From the NCBI GenBank assembly GCA_965243265.1, contig CBDEUL010000005.1, positions 372,001 through 436,000 of the forward strand: 64,000 bases of DNA. Direction: 5' to 3'. Shown piece by piece: positions 16,100 to 24,467 of this stretch. Origin of the DNA: Flavicella sp965243265 (GTDB lineage: Bacteria; Bacteroidota; Bacteroidia; Flavobacteriales; Flavobacteriaceae). A program made the position numbers and the translations under genes. Numbering within the stretch: the stretch's first letter is position 1; the number at the start of each line of letters is the position of its first letter. Under the pieces are notes generated by a model, which saw nothing but the letters and a program-made list of their open reading frames with translations, searched no databases and was not told the DNA's origin.

Positions 16100-16822
16100 T
16101 TATAATGACAGTCCTTTAAGTCTCATTTTAATAACTCCAAAAATAGCTTCTGAAATAATACTTCCACTCATTTTTGAGGTTCCTAAGGTTCTGTCAGTAA
16201 ATACGATGGGTACTTCTGTTATAGGAAATTTGTGTTTCCAGGTTTTAAATTTCATTTCAATCTGAAAGGCATATCCAACAAATTGTATTTTATCTAAATT
16301 GATGGTGTTTAGAACATCTTTATGATAACAAACAAAACCAGCTGTGGTGTCGTATAAAGGAATTCCAGTGATAATTTGAACGTATTTAGAAGCAAAGAAA
16401 GAAAGTAATAATCTTTTGATATTCCAGTTTACGACATTTACTTCGTTGTTGATGTATCTTGACCCGATAGAGAGTTTAGCACCTCCTGTTTTACAGGCAT
16501 CATATAGTTTTATAAGGTCTTTAGGATTGTGAGAAAAATCAGCATCCATTTCTATAATATAATCATATGTTTTTGAAAGAGCCCATTTAAATCCATGTAT
16601 ATAAGCACTTCCTAATCCTTTTTTACCAATTCTTTTTTCAAGGAATAAACGATCAGGGTATTCGTTTATGAGTTCAGTAACAGCTTCAGGAGTTCCATCT
16701 TTTGAGTTGTCGTCAACAATTAAGATGTGAAATTCTTTCTTTTCTTTGAATACCGCATTGATAATTGATTTTATGTTTTCAATTTCATTTAGTGTGGGTA
16801 TAATGACAAGAGTATCTGACAT
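16100..16822 (-). CDS. Polyprenol monophosphomannose synthase-like glycosyltransferase (GT2)
   Basis: This 240-residue protein transfers a sugar from a nucleotide donor to a polyprenyl phosphate on the cytoplasmic membrane face. Motifs are VIIPTLNE at the N-terminus, DDNSKDGTPE, the metal-binding EMDADFSHNP, SIGSRY and the C-terminal TDRTLGTSKMSG. There is no large membrane domain, as in the Dpm1-type single-domain enzymes. The exact sugar is not shown by the sequence. It is the first gene of the unit with pyrC and DUF4296, behind an exact -7 element. Confidence 0.9.
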   Translation of the reverse strand: MSDTLVIIPTLNEIENIKSIINAVFKEKKEFHILIVDDNSKDGTPEAVTELINEYPDRLFLEKRIGKKGLGSAYIHGFKWALSKTYDYIIEMDADFSHNPKDLIKLYDACKTGGAKLSIGSRYINNEVNVVNWNIKRLLLSFFASKYVQIITGIPLYDTTAGFVCYHKDVLNTINLDKIQFVGYAFQIEMKFKTWKHKFPITEVPIVFTDRTLGTSKMSGSIISEAIFGVIKMRLKGLSL

Positions 16823-16844
16823 GTTGTTAAATTAAATGTAGGTA

Positions 16845-16852
16845 CAAATGTA
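16845..16852 (-). promoter_or_regulatory. -7 element of the GT2-pyrC-DUF4296 unit
   Basis: The minus strand reads TACATTTG, an exact TAnnTTTG match, 22 bases before the ATG of the glycosyltransferase. Confidence 0.5.
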
Positions 16853-16922
16853 TGATTTTTTATTCCTAATTTTGTGTTAAACGGGATTAGGGTAATGTTT
16901 TTATATACTTAGGCTATAATTA

Positions 16923-17585
16923 ATGAATTTTGGGTTGGAAAGAGTGTCTCAAACACCTGATTGGGTTGTAGGAGTTTTATTGTTAGTTTTTGTATTGTTG
17001 GTGTTTGTAAAGCATTTTTATGCTGAACGATTTAATGCGTTATTAGGAGCTTTTTTTTCTAAGCAGTACTTTTCAGAATACGAGAATGAATTGTTAGATT
17101 TTTTTAGTGTATTTAATTACTTACTATTCTTTATTCAAAACCTATTGATTTCTTTGGTTTTGTATTTTTTTTTATCTCAAAAAGTGGAAATGTTTTATTT
17201 TCAGGATTTTGTAGGATATCTAAAAATTTTATTAGGTGTAAGTGTTTATTTGCTTATACACGTTTTTGTGAGCGCTATTTTGTCAAGGGCTTTGAGTTTG
17301 TATTCTGTTTTTAAGTATATTAATATTCTAAAATATAGCTACTTAAAGGTTGTTTTTTTGTTTTTTACTCCTTTGGTTATTTTGAGTTATTATGCGTTTT
17401 CAAATAGTTTGTTTTTTTTAAAAATTTCTATTGTTTTTTTGTCTTTTCTTTTGGTTCTCCGTTGGGTTCTAATAATTTACCATAGCAAAAATATAATCAT
17501 AAGCAAATTGTTTTATTTTATTTTGTACCTTTGCGCACTTGAAATAGCACCGATGTTAATTTGTGTTAAATTTTTATCGAAGTAA
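16923..17585 (+). CDS. DUF4271 membrane protein
   Basis: This 220-residue, very hydrophobic protein has about six predicted membrane segments: one near residues 14-30, then five more up to about residue 212. The codons are unusually rich in TTT and TTG because of the Phe and Leu content. It matches the Bacteroidota DUF4271 family, which I recall being encoded directly in front of hemD. Its function is unknown. The coding region runs 13 bases short of the hemD ATG and contains a probable hemD promoter. Confidence 0.85.
   Translation: MNFGLERVSQTPDWVVGVLLLVFVLLVFVKHFYAERFNALLGAFFSKQYFSEYENELLDFFSVFNYLLFFIQNLLISLVLYFFLSQKVEMFYFQDFVGYLKILLGVSVYLLIHVFVSAILSRALSLYSVFKYINILKYSYLKVVFLFFTPLVILSYYAFSNSLFFLKISIVFLSFLLVLRWVLIIYHSKNIIISKLFYFILYLCALEIAPMLICVKFLSK
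17526..17533 (+). promoter_or_regulatory. -7 element inside DUF4271, likely for hemD
   Basis: TACCTTTG is an exact TAnnTTTG match 65 bases before the hemD ATG, within the last 60 bases of the upstream coding region. It would allow hemD expression independent of DUF4271. Confidence 0.4.
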
Positions 17586-17598
17586 AAATAAAAAGAGT

Positions 17599-18342
17599 AT
17601 GAAAGTGAAGACGATTTTGGTGTCACAGCCAGAGCCTAAAGAGAATTCTCCATATTTTGAATTATCTGAAAGGCAAAAAGTGAAAATTGATTTTCGTTCT
17701 TTTATCCATGTTGAAGGAATTCCTGTAAAAGAAGTTAGAACGCAAAAAATTGATTTAAGCGAGTTTACTGCGATTATTTTGACTAGTAGAAATGCTGTTG
17801 ACCATTTTTTTAGAATAGCTGAAGAAATGAGATTTAAAGTGCCAGATACTTTAAAGTACTTTTGTCAATCTGAAGCTGTAGCTTATTATTTGCAAAAATA
17901 TGTGGTTTACAGAAAGCGTAAAATTTATGTGGGTCAAAGAACTTTTCCTGAATTAGGAAAATTGATAAAGAAGCATAAAACAGAGAATTTCTTATTGCCT
18001 TCTTCTGATAAGTTAAAAAGTTTGATTCCTGAGACATTGAATGAATTGGGGGTAAAATGGAAAAGGGCTGATTTGTATAGAACAGTTGTAAGTGATTTGT
18101 CTAATTTAGAAGATGTTTTCTATGATGTTCTAGTTTTCTTTAGTCCTTCAGGGATAGATTCGTTGTTTCAAAATTTCCCAAATTTTGAGCAAAATAATAC
18201 CCGAATTGCTGTTTTTGGAAATTCAACGGTTAAGGCAGCTACAGATGCTGGTTTGAAAATTAATATTCAAGCTCCAACACCAGAAACTCCTTCTATGACA
18301 ATGGCGTTAGAAAAATATATTAAAGAGGCTAATAAAAAATAA
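17599..18342 (+). CDS. hemD: Uroporphyrinogen-III synthase
   Basis: The enzyme closes and rearranges hydroxymethylbilane to uroporphyrinogen III in haem and sirohaem synthesis. The 247-residue protein has the poorly conserved two-domain HemD pattern: ILVSQPEP at the start, AIILTSRNAVDHFF, LYRTVVSDLS, the domain-two segment VLVFFSPSGIDSLF, and AVFGNSTVKAATDAG. The open frame extends 12 codons upstream inside DUF4271, but the ATG at 17599 gives the normal N-terminus. It follows DUF4271 and ends at a bidirectional terminator. Confidence 0.9.
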   Translation: MKVKTILVSQPEPKENSPYFELSERQKVKIDFRSFIHVEGIPVKEVRTQKIDLSEFTAIILTSRNAVDHFFRIAEEMRFKVPDTLKYFCQSEAVAYYLQKYVVYRKRKIYVGQRTFPELGKLIKKHKTENFLLPSSDKLKSLIPETLNELGVKWKRADLYRTVVSDLSNLEDVFYDVLVFFSPSGIDSLFQNFPNFEQNNTRIAVFGNSTVKAATDAGLKINIQAPTPETPSMTMALEKYIKEANKK

Positions 18343-18365
18343 AACGGTTTATCTGTTTGTAAGAG

Positions 18366-18401
18366 AAAAGCACATTATCAATTAATTGATAATGTGCTTT
18401 T
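18366..18401. terminator. Bidirectional terminator between hemD and radA
   Basis: An 18-base perfect palindrome (18366-18383 with 18384-18401, core GCACATTATCAATT) is flanked by A and T runs, between convergent genes. Confidence 0.85.
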
Positions 18402-18405
18402 TTAT

Positions 18406-19762
18406 TTAGAAAAGAAGATTATAAATTTCTTCTATTTTAGAAACAAGTACAATTTCTATTTGATAGTTGGACTTGTTAAGTTTGTTGAATTTGGAAATAA
18501 ATATTTTTTCGAAGCCAAGCTTTTCTGCTTCTGAAATTCTTTGATCTACTCTGCTTACGGGTCTTATTTCTCCAGTTAGTCCAATTTCTGCTGCAAAACA
18601 GTAGTTTTGAGGAACTTCGTCGTCGTTGTTAGAAGAGAGTATTGAGGTTATAACGGATAGGTCTATTGCAGGATCATCAACATGTATTCCTCCTGTAATG
18701 TTTAAAAAAACATCTTTAGCTCCAAGTCTAAAACCTGCTCTTTTTTCAAGAACAGCCAATAACATATTTAGCCTTTTTAAATTGTATCCAGTAGCTGATC
18801 TTTGAGGAGTTCCGTATACGGCAGAGCTAACTAAAGCTTGTGTTTCTATCATTAAAGGTCGCATTCCTTCAAGAGTTGCGGCAATTGCTGTTCCGCTGGT
18901 GTCGCTGTCTTTTTTACTGATAAGTATTTCTGAGGGGTTTTCAATTTCTCTTAGTCCAGAACTAAGCATTTCGTAAATTCCAAGCTCTGCAGTTGATCCA
19001 AATCTGTTTTTTTGTGATCTTAATATTCTATAAGTATGGTTTCTGTCTCCTTCAAATTGAAGAACAACATCTACCATATGTTCTAGTATTTTTGGACCAG
19101 CAATAGTCCCTTCCTTGTTAATGTGTCCTATTACTAATACAGGAGTGCTTGTTTCTTTAGCAAATTTTATAAGTTCTGCTGTGGTTTCTTTTATTTGTGA
19201 AACAGTTCCGGGAGAAGCATCTATGTTGTTTGTGTGTAGGGTTTGTATTGAATCAATAACTAAAACATCAGGTGAGTTTTTTTCTATGGATTTGAAGATG
19301 TTTTGTGTATTGGTTTCTGTTAGGATTAGACAGTTAGAGTTTTCGCTTTTTAAGCGTTCTGCTCTCATTTTTATTTGTGACTGGCTTTCTTCACCTGAAA
19401 CATAGAGAACTTGATGTTGCATTTGCAATGCAATTTGTAGCAATAGAGTAGATTTTCCTATTCCAGGTTCTCCGCCTAATAAAACGATAGATCCAGGTAC
19501 AAGTCCCCCTCCAAGTATGTTGTTAAGCTCTTTGTTTCTGGTGTGTATTCTTTGCTCTTGGTTTATTTCAATTTCTTGAATTTTAAGAGCGGTGTTTATT
19601 TTTTTTGTAGATGAAGATTGTTGCCAATTTCTTTTTTCTTCTTTTTGAATAACTTCTTCTGTAATGGTATTCCATTCGTTACAAGTTGTGCATTTTCCCA
19701 TCCATTTTGAATGTTGTGCACCCGCAGTTTTGGCAAAAAAAAGTAGTTTTTATTTTTGTCAT
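18406..19762 (-). pseudogene. radA: DNA repair protein RadA, frame broken in the N-terminal zinc finger
   Basis: RadA is a RecA-like ATPase and helicase that drives branch migration in recombination. Most of the gene is intact in one frame from 19701 down. It has Walker A GGEPGIGKSTLLLQ, the RadA-specific KNRFG motif and a Lon-like C-terminal domain. The natural start ATG at 19762 encodes TKIKTTFFCQNCG. The frame then breaks at the GGG opposite 19721-19723: removing one G would continue directly into AQHSKWMGKCTTCNEW and give a normal 451-residue protein. As read, the two CxxC halves of the zinc finger lie in different frames. This could be a sequencing error or a real mutation. It is last in the panC-panD-flippase-radA run. 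Confidence 0.88.
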
Positions 19763-19794
19763 TGAGTTCTTTTCTACTTACAAAGAAAAGAAAT

Positions 19795-20762
19795 TTACTT
19801 CTGTTTGTTGTAGATAGGTAACATTAAAAATGCCAATCCTCCGAATACAAGAACCATTACGGTTTGTGAGGCCCACATAATCCAACCAAAGCTAAGGCCT
19901 GCTACTTCAGAAATTCCGTAAAGTAAAAGAGCTTGTTGAATAGCTAAAGGATAAGAGCCTATTCCTCCATTGGTAGCAGCATAACTCATGGATCCAATAA
20001 CAAAGCTAATAAGTACAGCGTTTATAGATAGTCCAGATGTTTCAGGAATGGCAAAAGTTGCTGTATAAAGCATTAGGATATACATTACCCAAATAAATAT
20101 GGTATGAAAAATAAATGCCCATTTTTTCTTCATTGTAAGTATGCTTTTTATTCCATCGATAAGACCTGAGGTAAATGTGCGAATCTTTACAAAAAAAGCC
20201 TTTTTAGATTTTTTAATAGATCTAAAAAATAAGTAAATACCTGCAGATAATATAAGTACTACAGATATAGTATATGCTGGGTTGTTGGGTAGTTTTGAAA
20301 GGAGTAGTTCTTTTATGAGTTCGTATTGTGCTAAAAAAGCAAACGCAAGGATATTAATAACATAAGTACATCAGCAACTCTTTCGGCTACAATTGTTCCA
20401 AAAGCTTTTTCAAAGGGAACGCCTTCATATTCTGTAATAGTTGCAGCTCTTGATATTTCTCCAGCTCGAGGTATACCTAGGTTTACCAAGTAAGCAATAA
20501 CAACTGCCATTGCGTTGTTTAGGAATTTAGGTTTGTATCCAAGGGGTTCTAACATAAAGTTCCACCTATGAGCCCTAGATAGGTGGCTTATAATACCAAT
20601 GGTTAAGGATAAGAGTACCCACCAGTAATTGGCAGATTTAAAAGAATTTTTTAAATCCTCAATGTCATTTGGAGTTAGTTTAGATAAGGATATCCAAACA
20701 AGAAAAATTCCAAGAGCAAGAGGGAGTATTTTTTTTAAAATGCTTTTAATATTTTTGGGCAC
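19795..20762 (-). pseudogene. Flippase-like integral membrane protein (LPG synthase TM / YbhN family), frameshifted
   Basis: Two pieces of one gene lie in adjacent frames. The 5' piece (GTG start at 20762) encodes membrane segments and the family motif GIPRAGEISRAATI, followed by GTIVAERVADVL, and reaches a stop near 20331. The 3' piece continues in another frame from about 20350 (ILAFAFLAQYELIKELL onward) through NGGIGSYPLAIQQALLLYG to 19795. Adding one base near 20350-20365 restores about 322 residues, the usual size. The family resembles the flippase half of lysylphosphatidylglycerol synthase; the lipid substrate is unknown. It starts 4 bases after the panD stop, so it is in the same operon. 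Sequencing error and true inactivation are both possible. Confidence 0.85.
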
Positions 20763-20766
20763 AATT

Positions 20767-21117
20767 TTATGTTAAAGAGTTGTCTTTTTCGTTAGGGAAA
20801 ACTAATGAAGGTTTGAAGTTTTTAGCTTCTTCAAATTCCATAGTGGCATATGAAATTATGATAATGATATCTCCTTTGGCAACTTTTCTAGCTGCAGGTC
20901 CGTTAAGGGTAATTTCTCCACTTTTTCTAGGACCAGGAATAGCATAAGTTTCTAAGCGTTCTCCGTTGTTGATGTTTACTATTTGAACTTTTTCTCCCTC
21001 AATAATATTTGAAGCATCCATTAAGTCCGTATCAATAGTTACGCTACCGATGTATTCTAAATCGGCTCCGGTAACTTTTACTCTGTGTATTTTTGATTTT
21101 ACTACTTCTATTTGCAT
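20767..21117 (-). CDS. panD: Aspartate 1-decarboxylase
   Basis: This pyruvoyl enzyme makes beta-alanine from aspartate for pantothenate synthesis. The 116-residue proenzyme has the self-cleavage site between Gly24 and Ser25 (EYIGSVTID), the active-site Lys9, and conserved LNGPAARK and DIIIIISYA segments. It follows panC by 38 bases and is followed after 4 bases by the flippase-like gene. An exact -7 element lies only 4 bases before its ATG, so it may also be transcribed separately as a leaderless mRNA. Confidence 0.97.
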   Translation of the reverse strand: MQIEVVKSKIHRVKVTGADLEYIGSVTIDTDLMDASNIIEGEKVQIVNINNGERLETYAIPGPRKSGEITLNGPAARKVAKGDIIIIISYATMEFEEAKNFKPSLVFPNEKDNSLT

Positions 21118-21121
21118 GGTG

Positions 21122-21129
21122 CAAAATTA
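21122..21129 (-). promoter_or_regulatory. -7 element directly before panD
   Basis: The minus strand reads TAATTTTG, an exact TAnnTTTG match, ending 4 bases before the panD ATG. Transcription would be expected to start at or close to the start codon. Confidence 0.5.
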
Positions 21130-21155
21130 ATGAATTTGTACGATATGTTGATAGT

Positions 21156-21998
21156 TTATAAAGCTATGTTGTCTATAAGTCTTATAGATCCTGCAAATAC
21201 AGCAATAAAAGCTCGGTATTTTGTGTTTGTTTTTTTTGAAGTGATTGTTTTTAAAGTGGCTTCGTCTGCAATTTCAAAGTACTCTAATTCTAAGCTTGGG
21301 TGGTTTTTAAACTCGTTTGTCAGCCATTTATTTGTTTCTGAAATAGATTTCGTTTGAAATAAAGATTTTGCAGTTTGTAGCGTTTGGTAAATAAAAGGAG
21401 CTGCTTTTCTTTGAGTTTTGCTGAGTCTCATATTTCTAGAGCTCATAGCCAATCCGTCTTTTTCTCTAAAAATTTCGCAACCAATAATATTAATAGATAG
21501 TTTGTTTTTTGAAACAAGTTTTCTGATTATTTGAAGTTGTTGAAAGTCTTTTTCACCAAAGTATGCATTGTGAGGACGTGTTATTTCAAATAGTTTTTTT
21601 ACAATAGTTCCTACCCCATTAAAGTGATCATCTCTGTGTTTTCCTTCCATTTCATTTTCTAGACCATCAAAAGAGAATTTTTCAGATACAATTGAGTTGT
21701 TGTATATATTTTCTGCTTTTGGGGTAAAAACAAAGTCAGATCCCATTTCTTGAAGAGTTTTAAGGTCACTTTCAATAGTGTTCGGGTAATTGATTAAATC
21801 TTCTTTTTTGTCAAATTGAGTTGGGTTTACAAAAATGGAAGTGATTGTAAGGTCGTTGTTTTCAATTGATTTTTTAAGAAGCGAGATGTGTCCTTCATGA
21901 AGAGCTCCCATCGTAGGAACAAGACCTATAGTTTTATTAAGTGATTTTAAGGAAGTTATAATTGAAGTCATTTCTTCAATTGTGGTAACTACTTTCAT
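21156..21998 (-). CDS. panC: Pantothenate synthetase
   Basis: The enzyme condenses pantoate and beta-alanine with ATP through a pantoyl-adenylate. The 280-residue protein carries the HIGH-like segment LVPTMGALHEGHISLL, SIFVNPTQF, YFGEKDFQQLQII and the KMSKS-like AMSSRNMRLS. A further upstream ATG at 22025 exists, but the nine extra codons overlap a TATATTTTG promoter-like sequence, and MKVVTTIEEM is the family-like N-terminus. It is the first gene of the run with panD, the flippase-like gene and radA. Confidence 0.96.
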   Translation of the reverse strand: MKVVTTIEEMTSIITSLKSLNKTIGLVPTMGALHEGHISLLKKSIENNDLTITSIFVNPTQFDKKEDLINYPNTIESDLKTLQEMGSDFVFTPKAENIYNNSIVSEKFSFDGLENEMEGKHRDDHFNGVGTIVKKLFEITRPHNAYFGEKDFQQLQIIRKLVSKNKLSINIIGCEIFREKDGLAMSSRNMRLSKTQRKAAPFIYQTLQTAKSLFQTKSISETNKWLTNEFKNHPSLELEYFEIADEATLKTITSKKTNTKYRAFIAVFAGSIRLIDNIAL

Positions 21999-22062
21999 GC
22001 TTTCAAAATATAAAAATGTGTGCAAACTTAGTATTTTAACGTGAGTTTAGCATAAAAATTCG

Positions 22063-22070
22063 TATTTTTG
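22063..22070 (+). promoter_or_regulatory. -7 element of the starch-synthase-like / DUF4270 / glmS unit
   Basis: TATTTTTG is an exact TAnnTTTG match ending 32 bases before the ATG at 22103. It lies between divergent units. Confidence 0.5.
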
Positions 22071-22102
22071 CATGATTCTATTTAATTCAAAGAGTTTGAT
22101 TC

Positions 22103-22912
22103 ATGAAAGATAAGAAAGTTTTGTACGTTTCTTCTGAGGTATTACCATACTTACCAGAGACAGAAATGTCATCAATGTCGTTCGAAGCAGCAAGAAAAGC
22201 GCACCACAAAGGAGTACAAACAAGAATTTTTATGCCTCGTTACGGTGTTATTAATGAAAGAAGGTATCAACTTCATGAAGTAATTCGACTTTCAGGAATG
22301 AATTTGATTATTAATGATATGGATATGCCTCTTGTAATTAAGGTAGCTTCAATCCCTAAGGAGAGAATGCAGGTGTATTTTATAGATAATGAAGAATACT
22401 TTAAAAGAAAAGCTACTTTTAAGGATGAGAATAGCGAGTTGTTTTCTGATAACGATGAGCGAGCAATTTTCTTTGCTAAAGGAGTTGTAGAAACAGTAAA
22501 AAAATTAAATTGGGCACCAGATATTATTCATGTTCACGGTTGGATGGCTTCATTATTACCGTTGTACTTAAAAGAATATTATAAGGATGATCCATTGTTT
22601 AGTGAAAGTAAGATAGTAACATCTTTATACAGTTCTGATTTTGAAGGAGCTTTGGATTCAAACCTGATAAACAAAGTAAAGTTTGATAATATTTCTGAAG
22701 ATAAAGCAAAAATATTAGAAGTTCCAAGTCACGAAAATATTTTAAAAAGTGCTATTGAAAACTCTGATGGAGTTATTAAAGCTAGTGAAGATATTTCAAG
22801 TGAATTGACAAACTATATCGAAGAGAAGAACAAACCTTCTTTGGATTTTCTTCCAGAAGATTCTTATGCAGATGCATATTTAGAATTTTATTCAAACGAA
22901 GTACTGAATTAG
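22103..22912 (+). CDS. Glycogen/starch synthase N-terminal-domain protein (GT5-like, single domain)
   Basis: This 269-residue protein matches the N-terminal Rossmann domain of starch synthases: KVLYVSSEVLPYL at the start, ARKAHHKGVQTRIFMPRYG, and PDIIHVHGWMASLLPLYLK near residues 145-165. The second, nucleotide-sugar-binding GT-B domain is absent, and the ADP-glucose loop usually found as KxGGL is not evident (PETEMSSM lies at that position). Catalysis of glycogen synthesis is therefore doubtful. I recall similar short proteins in Bacteroidota in this same position before DUF4270 and glmS. Its role is unknown and may be regulatory or carbohydrate-binding. It is the first gene of the unit. Confidence 0.82.
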   Translation: MKDKKVLYVSSEVLPYLPETEMSSMSFEAARKAHHKGVQTRIFMPRYGVINERRYQLHEVIRLSGMNLIINDMDMPLVIKVASIPKERMQVYFIDNEEYFKRKATFKDENSELFSDNDERAIFFAKGVVETVKKLNWAPDIIHVHGWMASLLPLYLKEYYKDDPLFSESKIVTSLYSSDFEGALDSNLINKVKFDNISEDKAKILEVPSHENILKSAIENSDGVIKASEDISSELTNYIEEKNKPSLDFLPEDSYADAYLEFYSNEVLN

Positions 22913-22956
22913 ATATATTCAAATACCGATTTATGGAAAAAGGGATTGCGGAATCA

Positions 22957-24465
22957 ATGAAGAAAATTTGTTTTCTTTTTTTGACAGGAATTTTATTTGT
23001 TTCATGTGAATCAGATTTAGATAACTCGGGTATTGATTTTACTTCAAGAGGAGAAACTCGTTTTACGTCAAATACTTATACTGCTGAATTTTCATATAAT
23101 TCTGAAGAAATTACTTCCGTGCAAGGAAATGATTTAGAAGAATATCTTTTTGGAGTTTATGAAGATGAAGATTTTGGGAAAGTAACAGCTTCTTTTGTAG
23201 CGGAGTTGGTAATGCCATCTAATATTTATAGATCAGAAAATGATCTTGTTGGAGGGGAGGGGATTACTGTAGAATCTAATTTAGAAGAAGTTGTATTGTA
23301 TTTGCCTTATAAATCTACTTTAGTTTCAGGGAATGAATCAACAGGTGAATATACGTATACGCTAGACTCTATATATGGGAATGCTAGTGCTTCTTTCGAT
23401 TTCGAGGTACATCGTTTAGGTACGTTTTTAAACCCATTGAACCCTGAAGACCCATCAAAAGCAAATGTGCTTTATTCAGATAAGACGTATGCTAAAGAAT
23501 CTTTATTAGCTACAGTGATTGGCTTTGTGCCGAATGTGGGTGATGTTGAGCAAATCAAAACAATAATCACTAGAAATGCAGAAGGAGGTACAATTACAGA
23601 AGAGGTGTCGTTGACTGACTTAGCACCTAGAATAGCTGTTCGTTTAGATATTGCTACTTTTCAAGAAAATATTTTAGATAAATTACCATTAAAAGGCGAA
23701 GTTATACCCGACAACTTTAGTGTTCAAAAAGCTTTTAGCAAATATTTTAATGGAATTCATGTAGAAGTTACCTCTGAAGATGGAGCTTCTATGTTTCCGT
23801 TGTCTTTGTCAGATGCTTTTGTTGAAATGTATTATTCAAATACAATAAAAGGAGATGCTGGTGGGGATGTTTTAGAGACAGGGAAAACGATGAAGTTTGA
23901 ACTGTTGGGTGTTACATCGAATGTATACAAACATACGAGAGAAATAGCTGATGAAGCTGATAAGATTTATGTACAAGGTACAGCAGGGTATCAGGCTACT
24001 ATAGAGTTTCCTAATTTAGATGAGGAAGAGTTGAGTAATCTTCGATCAGAAAAATGGTTGATTGCAGATGCTGTTTTAAAAATTTATGTAGCTAAAGATG
24101 CCTCTGAGGTAAGTACTGCTATGCTCCCTGAACGTTTATTTTTGTATAATGGTACAGATGAGATTCCATTATTGGATGATTATTTGGCTACAGCAACAAG
24201 TCAAGGGTTTCTAGGAAAAGATGATTTAGGTTATTATTATTCTTTTAAATTAACACAATATATTTCTAACTTGTTAGATTCTTCAAGTTCAGAAAATATT
24301 GATGAGTTAGTACTTAGGGTCTATAATGATGGAGATGCGCCTACAAGTGCTACAGATACTCAAATAAGTACAAAAAATTGGTATCCAAAAGGAGTGATTC
24401 TTTATGGGGGAACCGAAGAGAAAAAAGCAACATTAAAAATTAAATATTCTAAATTAACAGATTAA
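22957..24465 (+). CDS. DUF4270 lipoprotein
   Basis: This 502-residue lipoprotein has a signal ending LFVSC, Cys17 counted from the ATG at 22957. An ATG eight codons earlier exists, but the 22957 start gives a textbook signal peptide. The mature part is a beta-rich DUF4270 domain with features such as EEYLFGVYEDEDFGKVTASF. The family is confined to Bacteroidota and presumably located at the outer membrane. Some members affect envelope or polysaccharide phenotypes, but no function can be read from the sequence. It lies between the starch-synthase-like gene and glmS (2-base gap), suggesting a link to cell-surface amino-sugar supply. Confidence 0.88.
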   Translation: MKKICFLFLTGILFVSCESDLDNSGIDFTSRGETRFTSNTYTAEFSYNSEEITSVQGNDLEEYLFGVYEDEDFGKVTASFVAELVMPSNIYRSENDLVGGEGITVESNLEEVVLYLPYKSTLVSGNESTGEYTYTLDSIYGNASASFDFEVHRLGTFLNPLNPEDPSKANVLYSDKTYAKESLLATVIGFVPNVGDVEQIKTIITRNAEGGTITEEVSLTDLAPRIAVRLDIATFQENILDKLPLKGEVIPDNFSVQKAFSKYFNGIHVEVTSEDGASMFPLSLSDAFVEMYYSNTIKGDAGGDVLETGKTMKFELLGVTSNVYKHTREIADEADKIYVQGTAGYQATIEFPNLDEEELSNLRSEKWLIADAVLKIYVAKDASEVSTAMLPERLFLYNGTDEIPLLDDYLATATSQGFLGKDDLGYYYSFKLTQYISNLLDSSSSENIDELVLRVYNDGDAPTSATDTQISTKNWYPKGVILYGGTEEKKATLKIKYSKLTD

Positions 24466-24467
24466 GA

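Noticed and set aside
24466..24467. Possible glmS ribozyme
   Set aside because: Only two bases separate DUF4270 and glmS, so there is no room, and the ribozyme is a Gram-positive feature.
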